Of a DNA stretch of 64,000 nt, positions 7,156 through 15,685 are shown piece by piece. Source of the stretch: JAHIJO01 sp964486075. Its GTDB lineage: Bacteria; Verrucomicrobiota; Kiritimatiellia; JAAZAB01. Every line of letters starts with the position of its first letter. Within the stretch, counting starts at the first letter, position 1. Location: assembly GCA_964486075.1 (NCBI GenBank), contig CAZALU010000005.1:9530-73529 (forward strand), read 5' to 3'. The notes beneath the pieces were generated by a model. That model was given only the letters and a program-made list of their open reading frames with translations, made no database searches and was not told the DNA's origin. The position numbers and the translations under genes were made by a program.

Positions 7156-9222
7156 TCACACCTGAAGCACCGCGCATTCCCGACAGTCCAAGGACAGTTC
7201 CAGCGTGGCGCCGGAATCCGAGCGCGCCAGTTGGATCTCGTGCGAGGATCCGTCTTGGCGGTGCAGAATCGCGTGGGTTTTGGCCAGTGCGCCGGGGATA
7301 CTGCCGTCGAAGCGCAAGCGTATACGTTCCGCAGCGCCACCGGCCTGGAGGCTTCCTTCTCCCAGCACGATGCCGCAGGTATCTGCGGACTGGTAGCGGC
7401 AGGCAGTTACAGCGGTCCCGGATTCCAGCGTGAACCCCCGGTCATCCATGAAGCGGGCATCGACCGTAAAGGCCGCCGTTTTTTTCCGCAGCGCGGCCAG
7501 CTGCCGGATGCGTTCGGCAAACTGGGGAACATCGGGCAGGGCGAGCTCAAAGCTGCGCACATTGATATTGAGTAGGTGTCCCAGCGCGAAGGCTCGTCCG
7601 ACTTCATGCTCATGTTCGAAGGCGTCAATTGTCCAGGACTGAACGGATGCCGGCAGCAGGTAACGAAATACCTCCGGACACAACCTGTTCCAGTCCCAAT
7701 GCCACCACACGTTGCACACCTGCGTATTCCAGATGTCCGGCACCTCGCCCATCAACCAGGCATCGGGGTTCTGCCGCAGGACGGCCTGGAAACCTCGCGC
7801 CACCCAGGCGCAGGCGCCGGCGTGGAGCGGCGCGCCGACCGGATGTCCGTGATGTTCGGCGAAACAGTAATCCTCCGAGAAGGGCTGGTCTAAGAAGACA
7901 GTGCCCAGACCCATTTCCAGGGCAGCTTCTGTCTGCTTGACCGCCCAATCCTGAAAGGCGGGATAGGCTTGGCAGAGGTGTATGCCGCCCGATTCCAGAT
8001 AAGCCGCCACCATGGTTCCCGTGTTGGCTCGCCAGGGAAAGGATTCAGGGAGCGGGAACCCGTAACGGCTGTGGACCATCCGATCCTCACCCCATTCCTG
8101 CCAGGAGTTGTTCTTTTTTTCGACAAGCCGCAGGTTGATCAGAGCGCTGGTTTCGACGCCCAGGGAGCGCGCCTCAGCCAGGACGCGCCCTAGTTCGCGC
8201 CGACGTTCCGGCGGGTTATCAAAAAGGCCGCCCTTGCCGGCCTTATTATAGAGGCCCAAAAACGGCATGTCCCAAAGGCAGAAGTGATCCAGCCCGTGCT
8301 CGAGGCCATAGCGGACCAGGGCGGGCAGGGCGGACAAGGGCCGCCACTCCCGGCCGGTGAAGTCTTGGAAATATGCATTATGGAATCCGATGGCATGGCG
8401 CAGGCGCTCCGGCGCGTACGGCGCTTGCCACCAAGCCTGCAACCAGCGCCGCAGGCGGTCCGCCGTGACATGCCAGTCGCCGGAGTGCGTCCCGATGCCG
8501 ACGGGCTCGCTGGTCCAGACGGCGCCCTGGCCCAGGAACGGGCGCTGCACCCAGGCCCAGCTCGGGCGGGGCACATCATCCCTGCGCTCGGCGAGATCCA
8601 TGATCACCAGGTCATGGAGACGATCCTGCCGGACGGGGTAGAGGTTGAACGAGAGGCCTGCGTTGTCGCCGGAAACATCGCACAGCGGAGCATGGACGTG
8701 CGGCCAGCTGAAGCTATGCCGGCGATGACTGCGCAGCAGGTTCCAGCCCGCGCCCTTGCGGATACGGAACGGATCACAGGGCGGAACGCTGCCGCACCGG
8801 ATCAAGCCGCGATTCCGCCCACGGTAGCCAGTCCATCCACCCACCCACGGGAAAATTGCCTCGCAGACCAAATGCGGCCCATGGTTTTCAATGCTCATAG
8901 TCAGCAGGGCCTCGTCGGCGCCTGCGGGCAAGGCGACATGGACGGTGACTGTGATCGGGGCCTCGGCGCCATCGCCGGCGCGCAGGCTCCGGAAGCGAAT
9001 GTCCAGCGCGCCAGGTTTCGAGACGAACTCGGGGCGGCCCGATTCGTGGCTGTCGCAGTAGCGGTCGGTCCAGCGTTCCTCGTCAGGCACAAACACGCGG
9101 AAAAGCCGACCGTCGGTTGGATTATTCAGGTGATTCTGTCCCGTCTTTAAGTCGGTGACCTGGACCAGACTCCCATTTCGATCATCAAACTCGAGCGCAA
9201 TAATGCCATTGGCCAGTTTCAT
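7156..9222 (-). CDS. Glycoside hydrolase-like protein (DUF6259-like TIM barrel)
   Basis: The product has 688 aa and no signal peptide. The first 250 residues look like a beta-sandwich (LANGIIALEFDDRNGSL, ITVTVHVALP, LLTMSIENHGP), as in GH31/GH36-type enzymes. From about residue 270 a barrel follows with FHNAYFQDFTGREW, HFCLWDMPFLGLYN and GTVFLDQPFSEDYC; the Asp in the last segment is a candidate catalytic residue. The C-terminal 130 residues are again beta-rich. The pattern resembles the DUF6259 group found in Verrucomicrobiota, whose substrate is not established. The ribosome site is weak (AGGGG 9 bases before the ATG). It stands alone, with an inverted family A repeat immediately downstream. 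Alpha-galactosidase-like activity is possible but only inferred. Confidence 0.6.
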   Translation of the reverse strand: MKLANGIIALEFDDRNGSLVQVTDLKTGQNHLNNPTDGRLFRVFVPDEERWTDRYCDSHESGRPEFVSKPGALDIRFRSLRAGDGAEAPITVTVHVALPAGADEALLTMSIENHGPHLVCEAIFPWVGGWTGYRGRNRGLIRCGSVPPCDPFRIRKGAGWNLLRSHRRHSFSWPHVHAPLCDVSGDNAGLSFNLYPVRQDRLHDLVIMDLAERRDDVPRPSWAWVQRPFLGQGAVWTSEPVGIGTHSGDWHVTADRLRRWLQAWWQAPYAPERLRHAIGFHNAYFQDFTGREWRPLSALPALVRYGLEHGLDHFCLWDMPFLGLYNKAGKGGLFDNPPERRRELGRVLAEARSLGVETSALINLRLVEKKNNSWQEWGEDRMVHSRYGFPLPESFPWRANTGTMVAAYLESGGIHLCQAYPAFQDWAVKQTEAALEMGLGTVFLDQPFSEDYCFAEHHGHPVGAPLHAGACAWVARGFQAVLRQNPDAWLMGEVPDIWNTQVCNVWWHWDWNRLCPEVFRYLLPASVQSWTIDAFEHEHEVGRAFALGHLLNINVRSFELALPDVPQFAERIRQLAALRKKTAAFTVDARFMDDRGFTLESGTAVTACRYQSADTCGIVLGEGSLQAGGAAERIRLRFDGSIPGALAKTHAILHRQDGSSHEIQLARSDSGATLELSLDCRECAVLQV

Positions 9223-9388
9223 AACATGTGTTGCCCCTGTTGAAATCCACGTTAAACATGCCCCTCGGAAAGGTTTGTTTAGTCCGGTGTATCCTATGCA
9301 TTGGGATGCTGGATGTCAAATGCCGGCCGGACCTCCCGTGCAGCCGAGTTCCGGCATTGACGCGAACGGTTCTTGACTAAGCAACTGC

Positions 9389-10516
9389 TCAAGTCAGCCG
9401 CGATGCCGTGGCCAGAGCGGCAGGCATGGGTAAATATTTTAGGGCCGTTTTGGCGGGCCGGGGCACCGGCTTTGCTCCGGGGACCTGCTGGTAGGTAAAC
9501 CGACGGCCAGCATAATTGCGCATGACCACTTCCCGGTCTGAAATCGATTCGACGTATTCGGGCAACAACGGCACCTTGCCGCCGCCGCCGGGACAGTCGA
9601 TTACGAAGTGCGGCACCGCCAGGCCGGAGGTCCAACCCCGCAGGGCCTTGATAATGTTAAGCCCCGTTTCCACCCGGGTCCTCAGGTGAGCAGTGCCCTC
9701 GATCATGTCGGACTGGAAAATGTAATAGGGACGCACACGGCACGCCAGCAGTTTCTGGACGAGCTGCTTCATGACTTGCGGATCGTCGTTGACGCCCTTC
9801 AACAGCACGGTCTGCGTTCCCAGCGGGATCCCGGCGTCGGCCAGCAGTTTCAGCGCGTGGCGCGATTCCGGCGTGATTTCGTCCGGATGATTGAAGTGCA
9901 GGTTCATAAACAGGGGGTGATATTGCTTCAGGATGTGCACCAGCCGCCGCGTGATGCGCTGGGGCAGGACGCAGGGCACGTGGGTCCCGATGCGGATGAT
10001 TTCAACGTGGGGAATCGCCCGCAGTCTTTTCAGGATTGCGTCCAGTCGACTATCCGACAACATCAGCGGGTCGCCGCCGGAGACGATCACATCCCTAATT
10101 TCGGGATGCCGGCGGATATACTCGATGCCCTGGTCGATAAAACGCGGATTCATTTTATCGCAGTTGCCAACCATGCGCTTGCGTGTGCAGAAACGGCAAT
10201 AGGTGGCGCATTCGTGCGAGACCAGAAAGAGAACACGGTCCGGATAACGATGGACCAGTCCCGGCACCGGCGAATCCTTGTCCTCGGCCAGAGGATCCTG
10301 CATGCCGCTGGGATCATCCAGCTCACGGATATCCGGAATCACCTGGCGGTACAGCGGATCGCCCTTGGCCTTGATCAAGCTCAAATAATAGGGGTTAATC
10401 CGGATCCGGAAACGGGCCGCAACCTTGCGTACCTCTTCCAGGTCCAAGTCAAACACCTCGGCCACTTCTTCGGCGCTTGTCAGACTGCGCTTCAACAAGC
10501 TCTGCCACCTTTGCAT
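9389..10516 (-). CDS. kamA: KamA-family radical SAM enzyme, probable lysine 2,3-aminomutase
   Basis: KamA converts L-lysine to L-beta-lysine using a 4Fe-4S cluster, S-adenosylmethionine and PLP. The 375 aa protein shows the cluster motif CATYCRFC near residue 105, followed by TRKRM. The PLP-lysine motif PGGGGK lies near 306. Both aspartates that hold the lysine side amine in the clostridial enzyme appear conserved (SDMIEG and VIDCPGG), which argues against glutamate aminomutase. The start at 10516 has GGAGGG 9 bases upstream; a longer frame from 10549 would overlap the GNAT gene. The start lies 2 bases after the GNAT stop. EpmB, which modifies EF-P, is a relative, but no efp gene is nearby. 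It is the last gene of a four-gene operon. Confidence 0.85.
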   Translation of the reverse strand: MQRWQSLLKRSLTSAEEVAEVFDLDLEEVRKVAARFRIRINPYYLSLIKAKGDPLYRQVIPDIRELDDPSGMQDPLAEDKDSPVPGLVHRYPDRVLFLVSHECATYCRFCTRKRMVGNCDKMNPRFIDQGIEYIRRHPEIRDVIVSGGDPLMLSDSRLDAILKRLRAIPHVEIIRIGTHVPCVLPQRITRRLVHILKQYHPLFMNLHFNHPDEITPESRHALKLLADAGIPLGTQTVLLKGVNDDPQVMKQLVQKLLACRVRPYYIFQSDMIEGTAHLRTRVETGLNIIKALRGWTSGLAVPHFVIDCPGGGGKVPLLPEYVESISDREVVMRNYAGRRFTYQQVPGAKPVPRPAKTALKYLPMPAALATASRLT

Positions 10517-10518
10517 GC

Positions 10519-11007
10519 TTATACTCCCTCCGGTTGAAAATACTTGCAATAGATAACTCGGTCGTCGCCGGGCCGGTAATAATCTTTTATCCGGCCGGTC
10601 TCCTGGTATCCCAAGTGCAGGTAAAACCGGCGGGTTGGAGCGTATTTTTCTGTGGAAGACGTTTCAATGATAACTAAGCGCGCCTTGTTTTGACGAACCT
10701 TGTTTTCCACATGATCGACCAGGGCTTTGCCCAATCCCCGTTTATGCTGGCCGGGATGCACCGCGATCCAGTACAAATCCAGCGTGCCTTCGGTCATCGG
10801 CGTAGGTCCGTAGCAGACATAGCCCTCAGCCTTGCCGGCGGTGTTCTCCACCACGTCAATGGTATATTCTTTTTGGTCGGGCTGGTTTAAGAAAGTGTCG
10901 ATCACTTCCGCAGCAACCAATTCTTCTTCTTCGGTAAATATGTCCGTTGCGTGAATCAATTGCAAGACCGTTGCGCGGTCCTCATCTGTCATCGGCCGAA
11001 TATTCAT
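10519..11007 (-). CDS. GNAT-family N-acetyltransferase
   Basis: This 162 aa protein has the GNAT fold. The acetyl-CoA-binding motif A reads VHPGQHKRGLGKALVDHVE (about residues 85-103), and a second conserved part ends with ARLVIIETSS and FYLHLGYQETGRI. The start at 11007 overlaps the stop of the upstream ligase as ATGA, so the two are translationally coupled. KamA follows after 2 bases. In methanogens and some bacteria KamA (AblA) works with a GNAT enzyme, AblB, to make N-epsilon-acetyl-beta-lysine. This protein is much shorter than AblB, so a similar role is only inference. It could instead acetylate the product of the two ligases. Confidence 0.8.
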   Translation of the reverse strand: MNIRPMTDEDRATVLQLIHATDIFTEEEELVAAEVIDTFLNQPDQKEYTIDVVENTAGKAEGYVCYGPTPMTEGTLDLYWIAVHPGQHKRGLGKALVDHVENKVRQNKARLVIIETSSTEKYAPTRRFYLHLGYQETGRIKDYYRPGDDRVIYCKYFQPEGV

Positions 11008-12050
11008 AATTTGCCTTTGCGTCTGGATTGTTGTAACGCCCACCGCACTTGACGATCCCAAAAAGTTTCATACGCGATGCCGGCCGCCGCCAGCGACTGA
11101 GCCCAGCCGGCCTCGCGCGAAGCGTCCGGGTTGGGATTGACCTCAAGAATGAAAGGCATGCCCCGCCGGTCCACGCGAAAATCCACGCGTGCGTAACCCC
11201 GGACTTTCAGGGCCCCGCAGGCCGCCAGGGCCAGTTTGCCCAGGCGCCCGGCCATTCGTGCCGATATGCCAGCCGGACAAACTGGCTCGGTCCGCCGATA
11301 CCAGGCGCAGGAGGTCTTCCATTTCGCATCGTAGCCTACGATGCGGGGCAGATTCTGCGGCAGATCCCGGAATATAATTTCCGAAATCGGCAGCACCCGG
11401 AATCCCGCCGGATCTTCCACGACCGACACGTAAAATTCCCGGCCGTCGATATATTCCTCTACCAGTGCCGGCTGGTCGTAACGTTTGGCCAGCCGCGCCG
11501 TTTGGCGGAGCAAGGCGGCCCGGTCGTGGACCAGCGCATCCGAGCCAATGCCGATGCTCGCGTCTTCTGCGTTCGGCTTTACGATCAACGGAAACTGGAG
11601 ACAGGCCGGCAGCGCTATTTCCGGCGTCGCCAGCCAGCCGCGCGGCGTCGGCAGGCCCCAGGCTTTCAACACCGCCTTGGCCCGAAATTTATCCTGGCAC
11701 AGGAACAGTGCCGGCGAGGGATTGCCCGTGAAAGCAAGACCCATCAATTCCAACACCCCCGCCACCTGGGCTTCAAAAGCCGGGCGTCCGGCGAACCCCT
11801 CGCACACGTTGACCACCACGTCGGGCCGCGCGCGCCGCAGGCGATCCACCAGGTGCCCCAAGCGGTTGCTGACCGGCAACAGCGCCGCTTTAAATCCGGC
11901 CGCCTTGAGCGCTCCGGCCGCCTGCATAGCCGCATGGGCCGTGGCTTGTTCGGATGCCTGTTCGGAGCGGCGTCCGGGCATGGGTTCAGCCGTGTTGAAC
12001 AGAACGATCGTCTGGATCGTGTTGGCTTTCAACTTAACGGCATCCTCCAT
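11004..12050 (-). CDS. D-Ala-D-Ala ligase-like ATP-grasp enzyme (second of pair)
   Basis: A 348 aa ATP-grasp ligase. Family marks: VVNVCEGFAGRPAFEAQ (about 78-94) where Ddl has its HGxxGEDG loop, then LMGLAFTGN, CQDKFRAK, FPLIVKPNAEDASIGI (ATP binding, about 150-165), and the metal-binding end RVDFRVD and FILEVNPNPDASREAG (about 292-315). It is related to peptidoglycan Ddl but the NxCEGF loop differs, so D-Ala-D-Ala formation should not be assumed. The gene starts 5 bases after the first ligase; the start lacks a good ribosome site, and a TTG at residue 6 behind GGAGG is an alternative. It overlaps the GNAT gene by 4 bases. Confidence 0.8.
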   Translation of the reverse strand: MEDAVKLKANTIQTIVLFNTAEPMPGRRSEQASEQATAHAAMQAAGALKAAGFKAALLPVSNRLGHLVDRLRRARPDVVVNVCEGFAGRPAFEAQVAGVLELMGLAFTGNPSPALFLCQDKFRAKAVLKAWGLPTPRGWLATPEIALPACLQFPLIVKPNAEDASIGIGSDALVHDRAALLRQTARLAKRYDQPALVEEYIDGREFYVSVVEDPAGFRVLPISEIIFRDLPQNLPRIVGYDAKWKTSCAWYRRTEPVCPAGISARMAGRLGKLALAACGALKVRGYARVDFRVDRRGMPFILEVNPNPDASREAGWAQSLAAAGIAYETFWDRQVRWALQQSRRKGKL

Positions 12051-12055
12051 CCCAT

Positions 12056-13201
12056 TTAATTAGCTGCAGGCCTGGTCCTGTGCCAGGCGGCTGCCGCGAC
12101 TCGCAGAATCAACTCAGCATAAGTGTAGCCGGCGGCGCACGCCGCCGCCGGCAGCGCCGAATTCTCGCGCGGATCCGGCAGAATACCCGGCAGGGGGTTC
12201 AATTCGATAATCTGCGGACGGCCCGCCGCGTCCAGACGCAAATCCACTCGGCACCAATCCCGCACGCGGAACGCCAGCAGCGCGCTGCGGACCAGCTCGC
12301 GAATTTTTTTTGCAAGCGCCGTCGTGATTTTCGCCGGGCAAATCAGCAGGGGCAGGGGACAGGCCGGATCGTCCCAGACCCACTTGGCTTCATAGCCGTA
12401 AATCGGATTGGCGCCTTTTGGCAGCGCGCGGTGATCGATTTCCACGATCGGCAGGATCTCGTAGTCCGGAGCGTTGCCCAGCACGCCGACCGTGAACTCC
12501 CGCCCGGGCAGAAAGGCTTCAACCAGCGCCGGTTGACGATAAGCGCGGCTAAGTTCCCGGACGTGCCGCGCCAGCCCGACCCGGGTCGTCACCAGGCTAT
12601 CGTTGCGAATGCCCATCGAGGAGCCTTCGCGGAGTGGCTTGACAATTGCCGGCAGGGGAAATGCGTTCAGCGCCCGGCGTGGCGTCGATGCGTCAGCGAG
12701 CATATAGGCCGGCGTGGGGATTCGATGCGCCACGAGAATGTCCTTGGTGAGGCACTTGTCCAGGCAAAGCCCGAGAGTCAGGGCGTCGGAGCCGGTGCAG
12801 GGCAAGCCGAGGATTTCGCACACTATGGGAATATGAGATTCGCGGTTGGCTCCTCCAAATCCCTCGCAAATGTTGAAAATCAGGTCAGGTCGGATTGCCA
12901 GCAGGCGGGCATAAGCCGAAGCATCGCCCTCGATCCGGGTCACGCGGTAGCGCTGCGATAATGCCAGCTCCACTGCGGCAAGGGTTTCCTCCGTGTCGTA
13001 TTCTGCCCATAAATCCGGAGGCTCGTCTTCGTCGGCCAGAACTTCCTTCGGAAGGCAAGCGGCGGCTGCCTGCTGAATTGCTTGCTTGGAAGAACAAAGA
13101 AGTGCAACGTGCAGTAACGGTTTCAACCAGCCCAACCCCTTCCTGGTCAATTGTGGAATCACGCGTATAGAGCTTGTCATTGATTTTTTTGTGAGCGGCA
13201 T
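12056..13201 (-). CDS. D-Ala-D-Ala ligase-like ATP-grasp enzyme (first of pair)
   Basis: This 381 aa protein is a paralogue of the ligase downstream. It shows LIFNICEGFGGANRESH, LGLPCTGSDALTLGLCLDK, the ATP loop AIVKPLREGSSMGIRNDS, LVEAFLPGREFTVGVLG, and the metal-binding C-terminus RVDLRLD with QIIELNPLPGILPDPRENS. Both copies keep the acidic and Asn residues needed for catalysis. The start is uncertain: the frame extends to 13270, but neither 13270, 13201 nor 13180 has a clear ribosome site. It opens an operon of two ligases, GNAT and KamA. The pair could add two residues in series to build a small peptide, perhaps with beta-lysine; this is inference. Confidence 0.8.
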   Translation of the reverse strand: MPLTKKSMTSSIRVIPQLTRKGLGWLKPLLHVALLCSSKQAIQQAAAACLPKEVLADEDEPPDLWAEYDTEETLAAVELALSQRYRVTRIEGDASAYARLLAIRPDLIFNICEGFGGANRESHIPIVCEILGLPCTGSDALTLGLCLDKCLTKDILVAHRIPTPAYMLADASTPRRALNAFPLPAIVKPLREGSSMGIRNDSLVTTRVGLARHVRELSRAYRQPALVEAFLPGREFTVGVLGNAPDYEILPIVEIDHRALPKGANPIYGYEAKWVWDDPACPLPLLICPAKITTALAKKIRELVRSALLAFRVRDWCRVDLRLDAAGRPQIIELNPLPGILPDPRENSALPAAACAAGYTYAELILRVAAAAWHRTRPAAN

Positions 13202-13315
13202 TGTAGGCCGCGAGTGCGGCGTGTCAACATGTTTTTTAAAGTCAGCACGCCCCGCCCGGCACTTATTCATAAAGCAACACTGTCTGCAAGTGTTTTATCG
13301 ATTTTTTTGAAAATA

Positions 13316-13470
13316 TAGATATTCAGATAATGCACTTCAGAAGGTCAAGAAACCCAGTCCGCATCCCTTCTAGGAGGAGATAAGATATTGCAAGCCAATC
13401 GGTTCCCCTCATTGGAGCGGATGGGGGGAGGGTTCCCATGTTGGGCTTAATTTAGAATTTTGTCCTAAAC
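13316..13470 (+). repeat. Family A dispersed repeat, worn full-length copy
   Basis: It starts TAGATATTCAGATAATGCAC and CTTCAGAAGG, passes through a degraded GC core with GGAGGAGA and CCCCTC, and ends with TTCCCATGTTGGGCTTAATTT and GTCCTAAAC. It lies between the divergent ligase operon and alaS, where promoters for both must also sit. Nothing else is recognised between 13202 and 13570. Confidence 0.7.
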
Positions 13471-13570
13471 AGCTGCTTTTACTTTATTTATTGTGCCTTG
13501 TCAAAAAGAACTATATGATCACTGCGCGTTTGTTAAAAAAACGGCCAATTAAAAAAAGGCATTACTTCCC

Positions 13571-15376
13571 ATGAACCGATCAGTCAGCGCCCGCGAATTG
13601 CGGGAAATGTTCTTGGACTTCTTCAAACAACGGGGCCACGCCCGGATTTCGGGCGGCTCACTGATCCCGCAGAATGACCCCACTGTGCTCTTCACCACCG
13701 CCGGCATGCACCCGCTGATTCCCTACCTGATGGGCGAGCCGCACCCGGCCGGCACGCGACTTTGCAACGCGCAGAAGTGTATCCGCACCGGGGACATCGA
13801 CGCCGTAGGCGACGCCGCGCACCTCACCTTTTTTGAAATGCTGGGGTGCTGGTCGCTGGGTGATTATTTCAAGGAACAGGTCATCGCCTGGTCGTACGAG
13901 TTCCTGACCGCCCCGAACCTGCTCGGGTTTTCACCTGAGGCACTGTATGTTACGGTGTTCGAGGGTAACGCGAAAGTGCCCGCTGACCGGGAATCTGCGG
14001 ACGTCTGGAAAAAAATGGGCATTCCCGATGAGCGGATCTTTTTTCTGCCTGCACAGGACAACTGGTGGGGGCCGGCCGGCCGCACCGGGCCCTGCGGCCC
14101 CGATACGGAAATGTTCATCGACATCGGCAAGCCGGCCTGCGGCCCGGCCTGCCGCCCCGGCTGTGCCTGCGGCAAATATTTCGAAATCTGGAACGACGTT
14201 TTCATGCAGTATGAGAAAACGGCCGACGGCGCCTATGCGCCGCTGAAACAGCATAACGTGGACACTGGCATGGGCGTCGAGCGGACCATCGCCATGCTCC
14301 AGGGTAAGGCGTCGGTCTACGAGACCGAGCTCTTTGCCCCGATCATCGCCACGATCGCCGCCCAGTCCGGCAAGGCAATGAACTCATCGGCCGAAACGAC
14401 GAAAGCCTTCCGGGTCATCGCCGACCATCTGCGCAGTTCAGTGTTCATCCTGGGGGACGAGCAGGGAGTTACGCCCGGCAACCTCGGACAGGGCTACGTG
14501 CTGCGGCGGCTGATCCGCCGCGCCGTGCGGCACGCCAAGAACATCGGCCTACCGGCCGGGTTTGCAAAGCCCATCGCCGAAAGCATCATCGCCCAATATG
14601 GCCCGGACTATCCGGAGCTGACGCACAACCGCGAACGGGTTCTAGGGGAGCTGGCAGCGGAAGAAGAACGATTCGAGAAAACTCTGGCCCAGGGCCTGCA
14701 GGAATTCGGTAAAGTTCTCGAGCAGATGCAGGCACACAACCAGAAAGCCCTGGCCGGACGGATTGCGTTCCGTCTTTATGATACCTACGGGTTCCCGCTG
14801 GAGTTCACGGCGGAACTTTGCGCGGAACAGGACATCGCCGTGGATCACGAAGGTTTTAAAAAGGCCTTCGCTAAACATCAGGAACTTTCCCGTCAAGGCG
14901 CCGCAAAGATATTCAAGGGCGGTCTGGCCGATAATTCCGGGGCCACTACCCGTCTGCATACCGCCACCCACCTGCTCCACCGCGCTTTACAGATCGTGCT
15001 GGGTGAGCATGTGAAACAGAAGGGCTCCAATATCACCGCCGAACGACTGCGCTTCGATTTCTCGCACAACTCCAAGCTGCAGCCAGAGGAGCTTCAAAAG
15101 GTGGAGATACTGGTTAATGAAGCCATCGACAAGGCCTTGCCGGTAGCTGCAGAAACCATGACCCTGGAACAGGCCCAGGCCTCCGGCGCCACTGCGCTCT
15201 TCGCGGCCAAATACGGGGAGCAGGTCAAGGTGTTCACAATTGGCGATTTTTCGAAGGAAGTCTGCGGCGGCCCGCATGTCGCCAATCTGCGTGAGCTGGG
15301 AAAATTCCGCATCCAGAAGGAAGAAGCCTCCAGCGCCGGGGTGCGCCGGATCCGCGCGGTTTTGGAGCCAGGGTAA
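13571..15376 (+). CDS. alaS: Alanyl-tRNA synthetase, short form
   Basis: AlaRS charges tRNA-Ala. This protein has 601 aa, whereas the usual bacterial enzyme has about 870. The class II catalytic core is complete (FFKQRGHARISGGSLIP, FTTAGMHPL, TRLCNAQKCIRTGDID, FFEMLGCWSLGDYFK, then the motif 3 area NTGMGVERT-like VDTGMGVERTIAML). A Cys-rich insert CGPACRPGCACG is at about 197-208. The editing site residues are present (HTATHLLH near 462, CGGPH near 564). The connecting beta-barrel between core and editing site, and the C-terminal oligomerisation/C-Ala domain, are missing. The reading frame ends cleanly and no lost domain is visible downstream in the next 300 bases, so this is a natural short form rather than a frameshift. 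Similar short AlaRS are known in candidate phyla. Confidence 0.92.
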   Translation: MNRSVSARELREMFLDFFKQRGHARISGGSLIPQNDPTVLFTTAGMHPLIPYLMGEPHPAGTRLCNAQKCIRTGDIDAVGDAAHLTFFEMLGCWSLGDYFKEQVIAWSYEFLTAPNLLGFSPEALYVTVFEGNAKVPADRESADVWKKMGIPDERIFFLPAQDNWWGPAGRTGPCGPDTEMFIDIGKPACGPACRPGCACGKYFEIWNDVFMQYEKTADGAYAPLKQHNVDTGMGVERTIAMLQGKASVYETELFAPIIATIAAQSGKAMNSSAETTKAFRVIADHLRSSVFILGDEQGVTPGNLGQGYVLRRLIRRAVRHAKNIGLPAGFAKPIAESIIAQYGPDYPELTHNRERVLGELAAEEERFEKTLAQGLQEFGKVLEQMQAHNQKALAGRIAFRLYDTYGFPLEFTAELCAEQDIAVDHEGFKKAFAKHQELSRQGAAKIFKGGLADNSGATTRLHTATHLLHRALQIVLGEHVKQKGSNITAERLRFDFSHNSKLQPEELQKVEILVNEAIDKALPVAAETMTLEQAQASGATALFAAKYGEQVKVFTIGDFSKEVCGGPHVANLRELGKFRIQKEEASSAGVRRIRAVLEPG

Positions 15377-15685
15377 ATTTAGCGTCCTTCCCAATAAGAT
15401 TCGCGCTGTTACATGAATTTTGCTGGGTAAGGGAAGTTGCTCCGCCGGCGTGTTTTCTCAGCCATATATTTCTAAACAGTTAACCCACCCACAGCCCCTC
15501 CAAGGCGGGGAGTCATCCATCAGCGGACGGACCCGTTCCCCTCCACCGGAGGGGGCAGGGGTGGGCTCCGTCATGAATGAATCCGCCATGGCTTGAGTTT
15601 GAGGTGCCCGTAAACGGAAAACCCCGTTACGGGGTGTGGCGCACAGCGTAACGGGGGGGGGGGGGGGGGGGCAAGAATGCGGATG
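15377..15685. repeat. Gap with family A core and a 19-base G tract
   Basis: Bases 15481-15567 are a family A palindromic core between CCCACCC and GGGGTGGG edges. A short hairpin with CCCCGT and ACGGGG arms (15623-15633) is followed on the minus strand by TTTT and could end transcription of the repeat-protein gene. An unbroken run of 19 G spans 15653-15671, only 14 bases beyond that gene's stop. No gene is seen. Confidence 0.7.

Noticed and set aside
9608..12961. Long plus-strand frames (9608-10537, 11049-12059, 12080-12961)
   Set aside because: All are shadows of the KamA and ligase genes, whose motifs are clear on the minus strand.
15300..15400. Frameshift or assembly error truncating alaS
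   Set aside because: The end RRIRAVLEPG is the normal end of the editing domain and no C-terminal domain follows in any frame.
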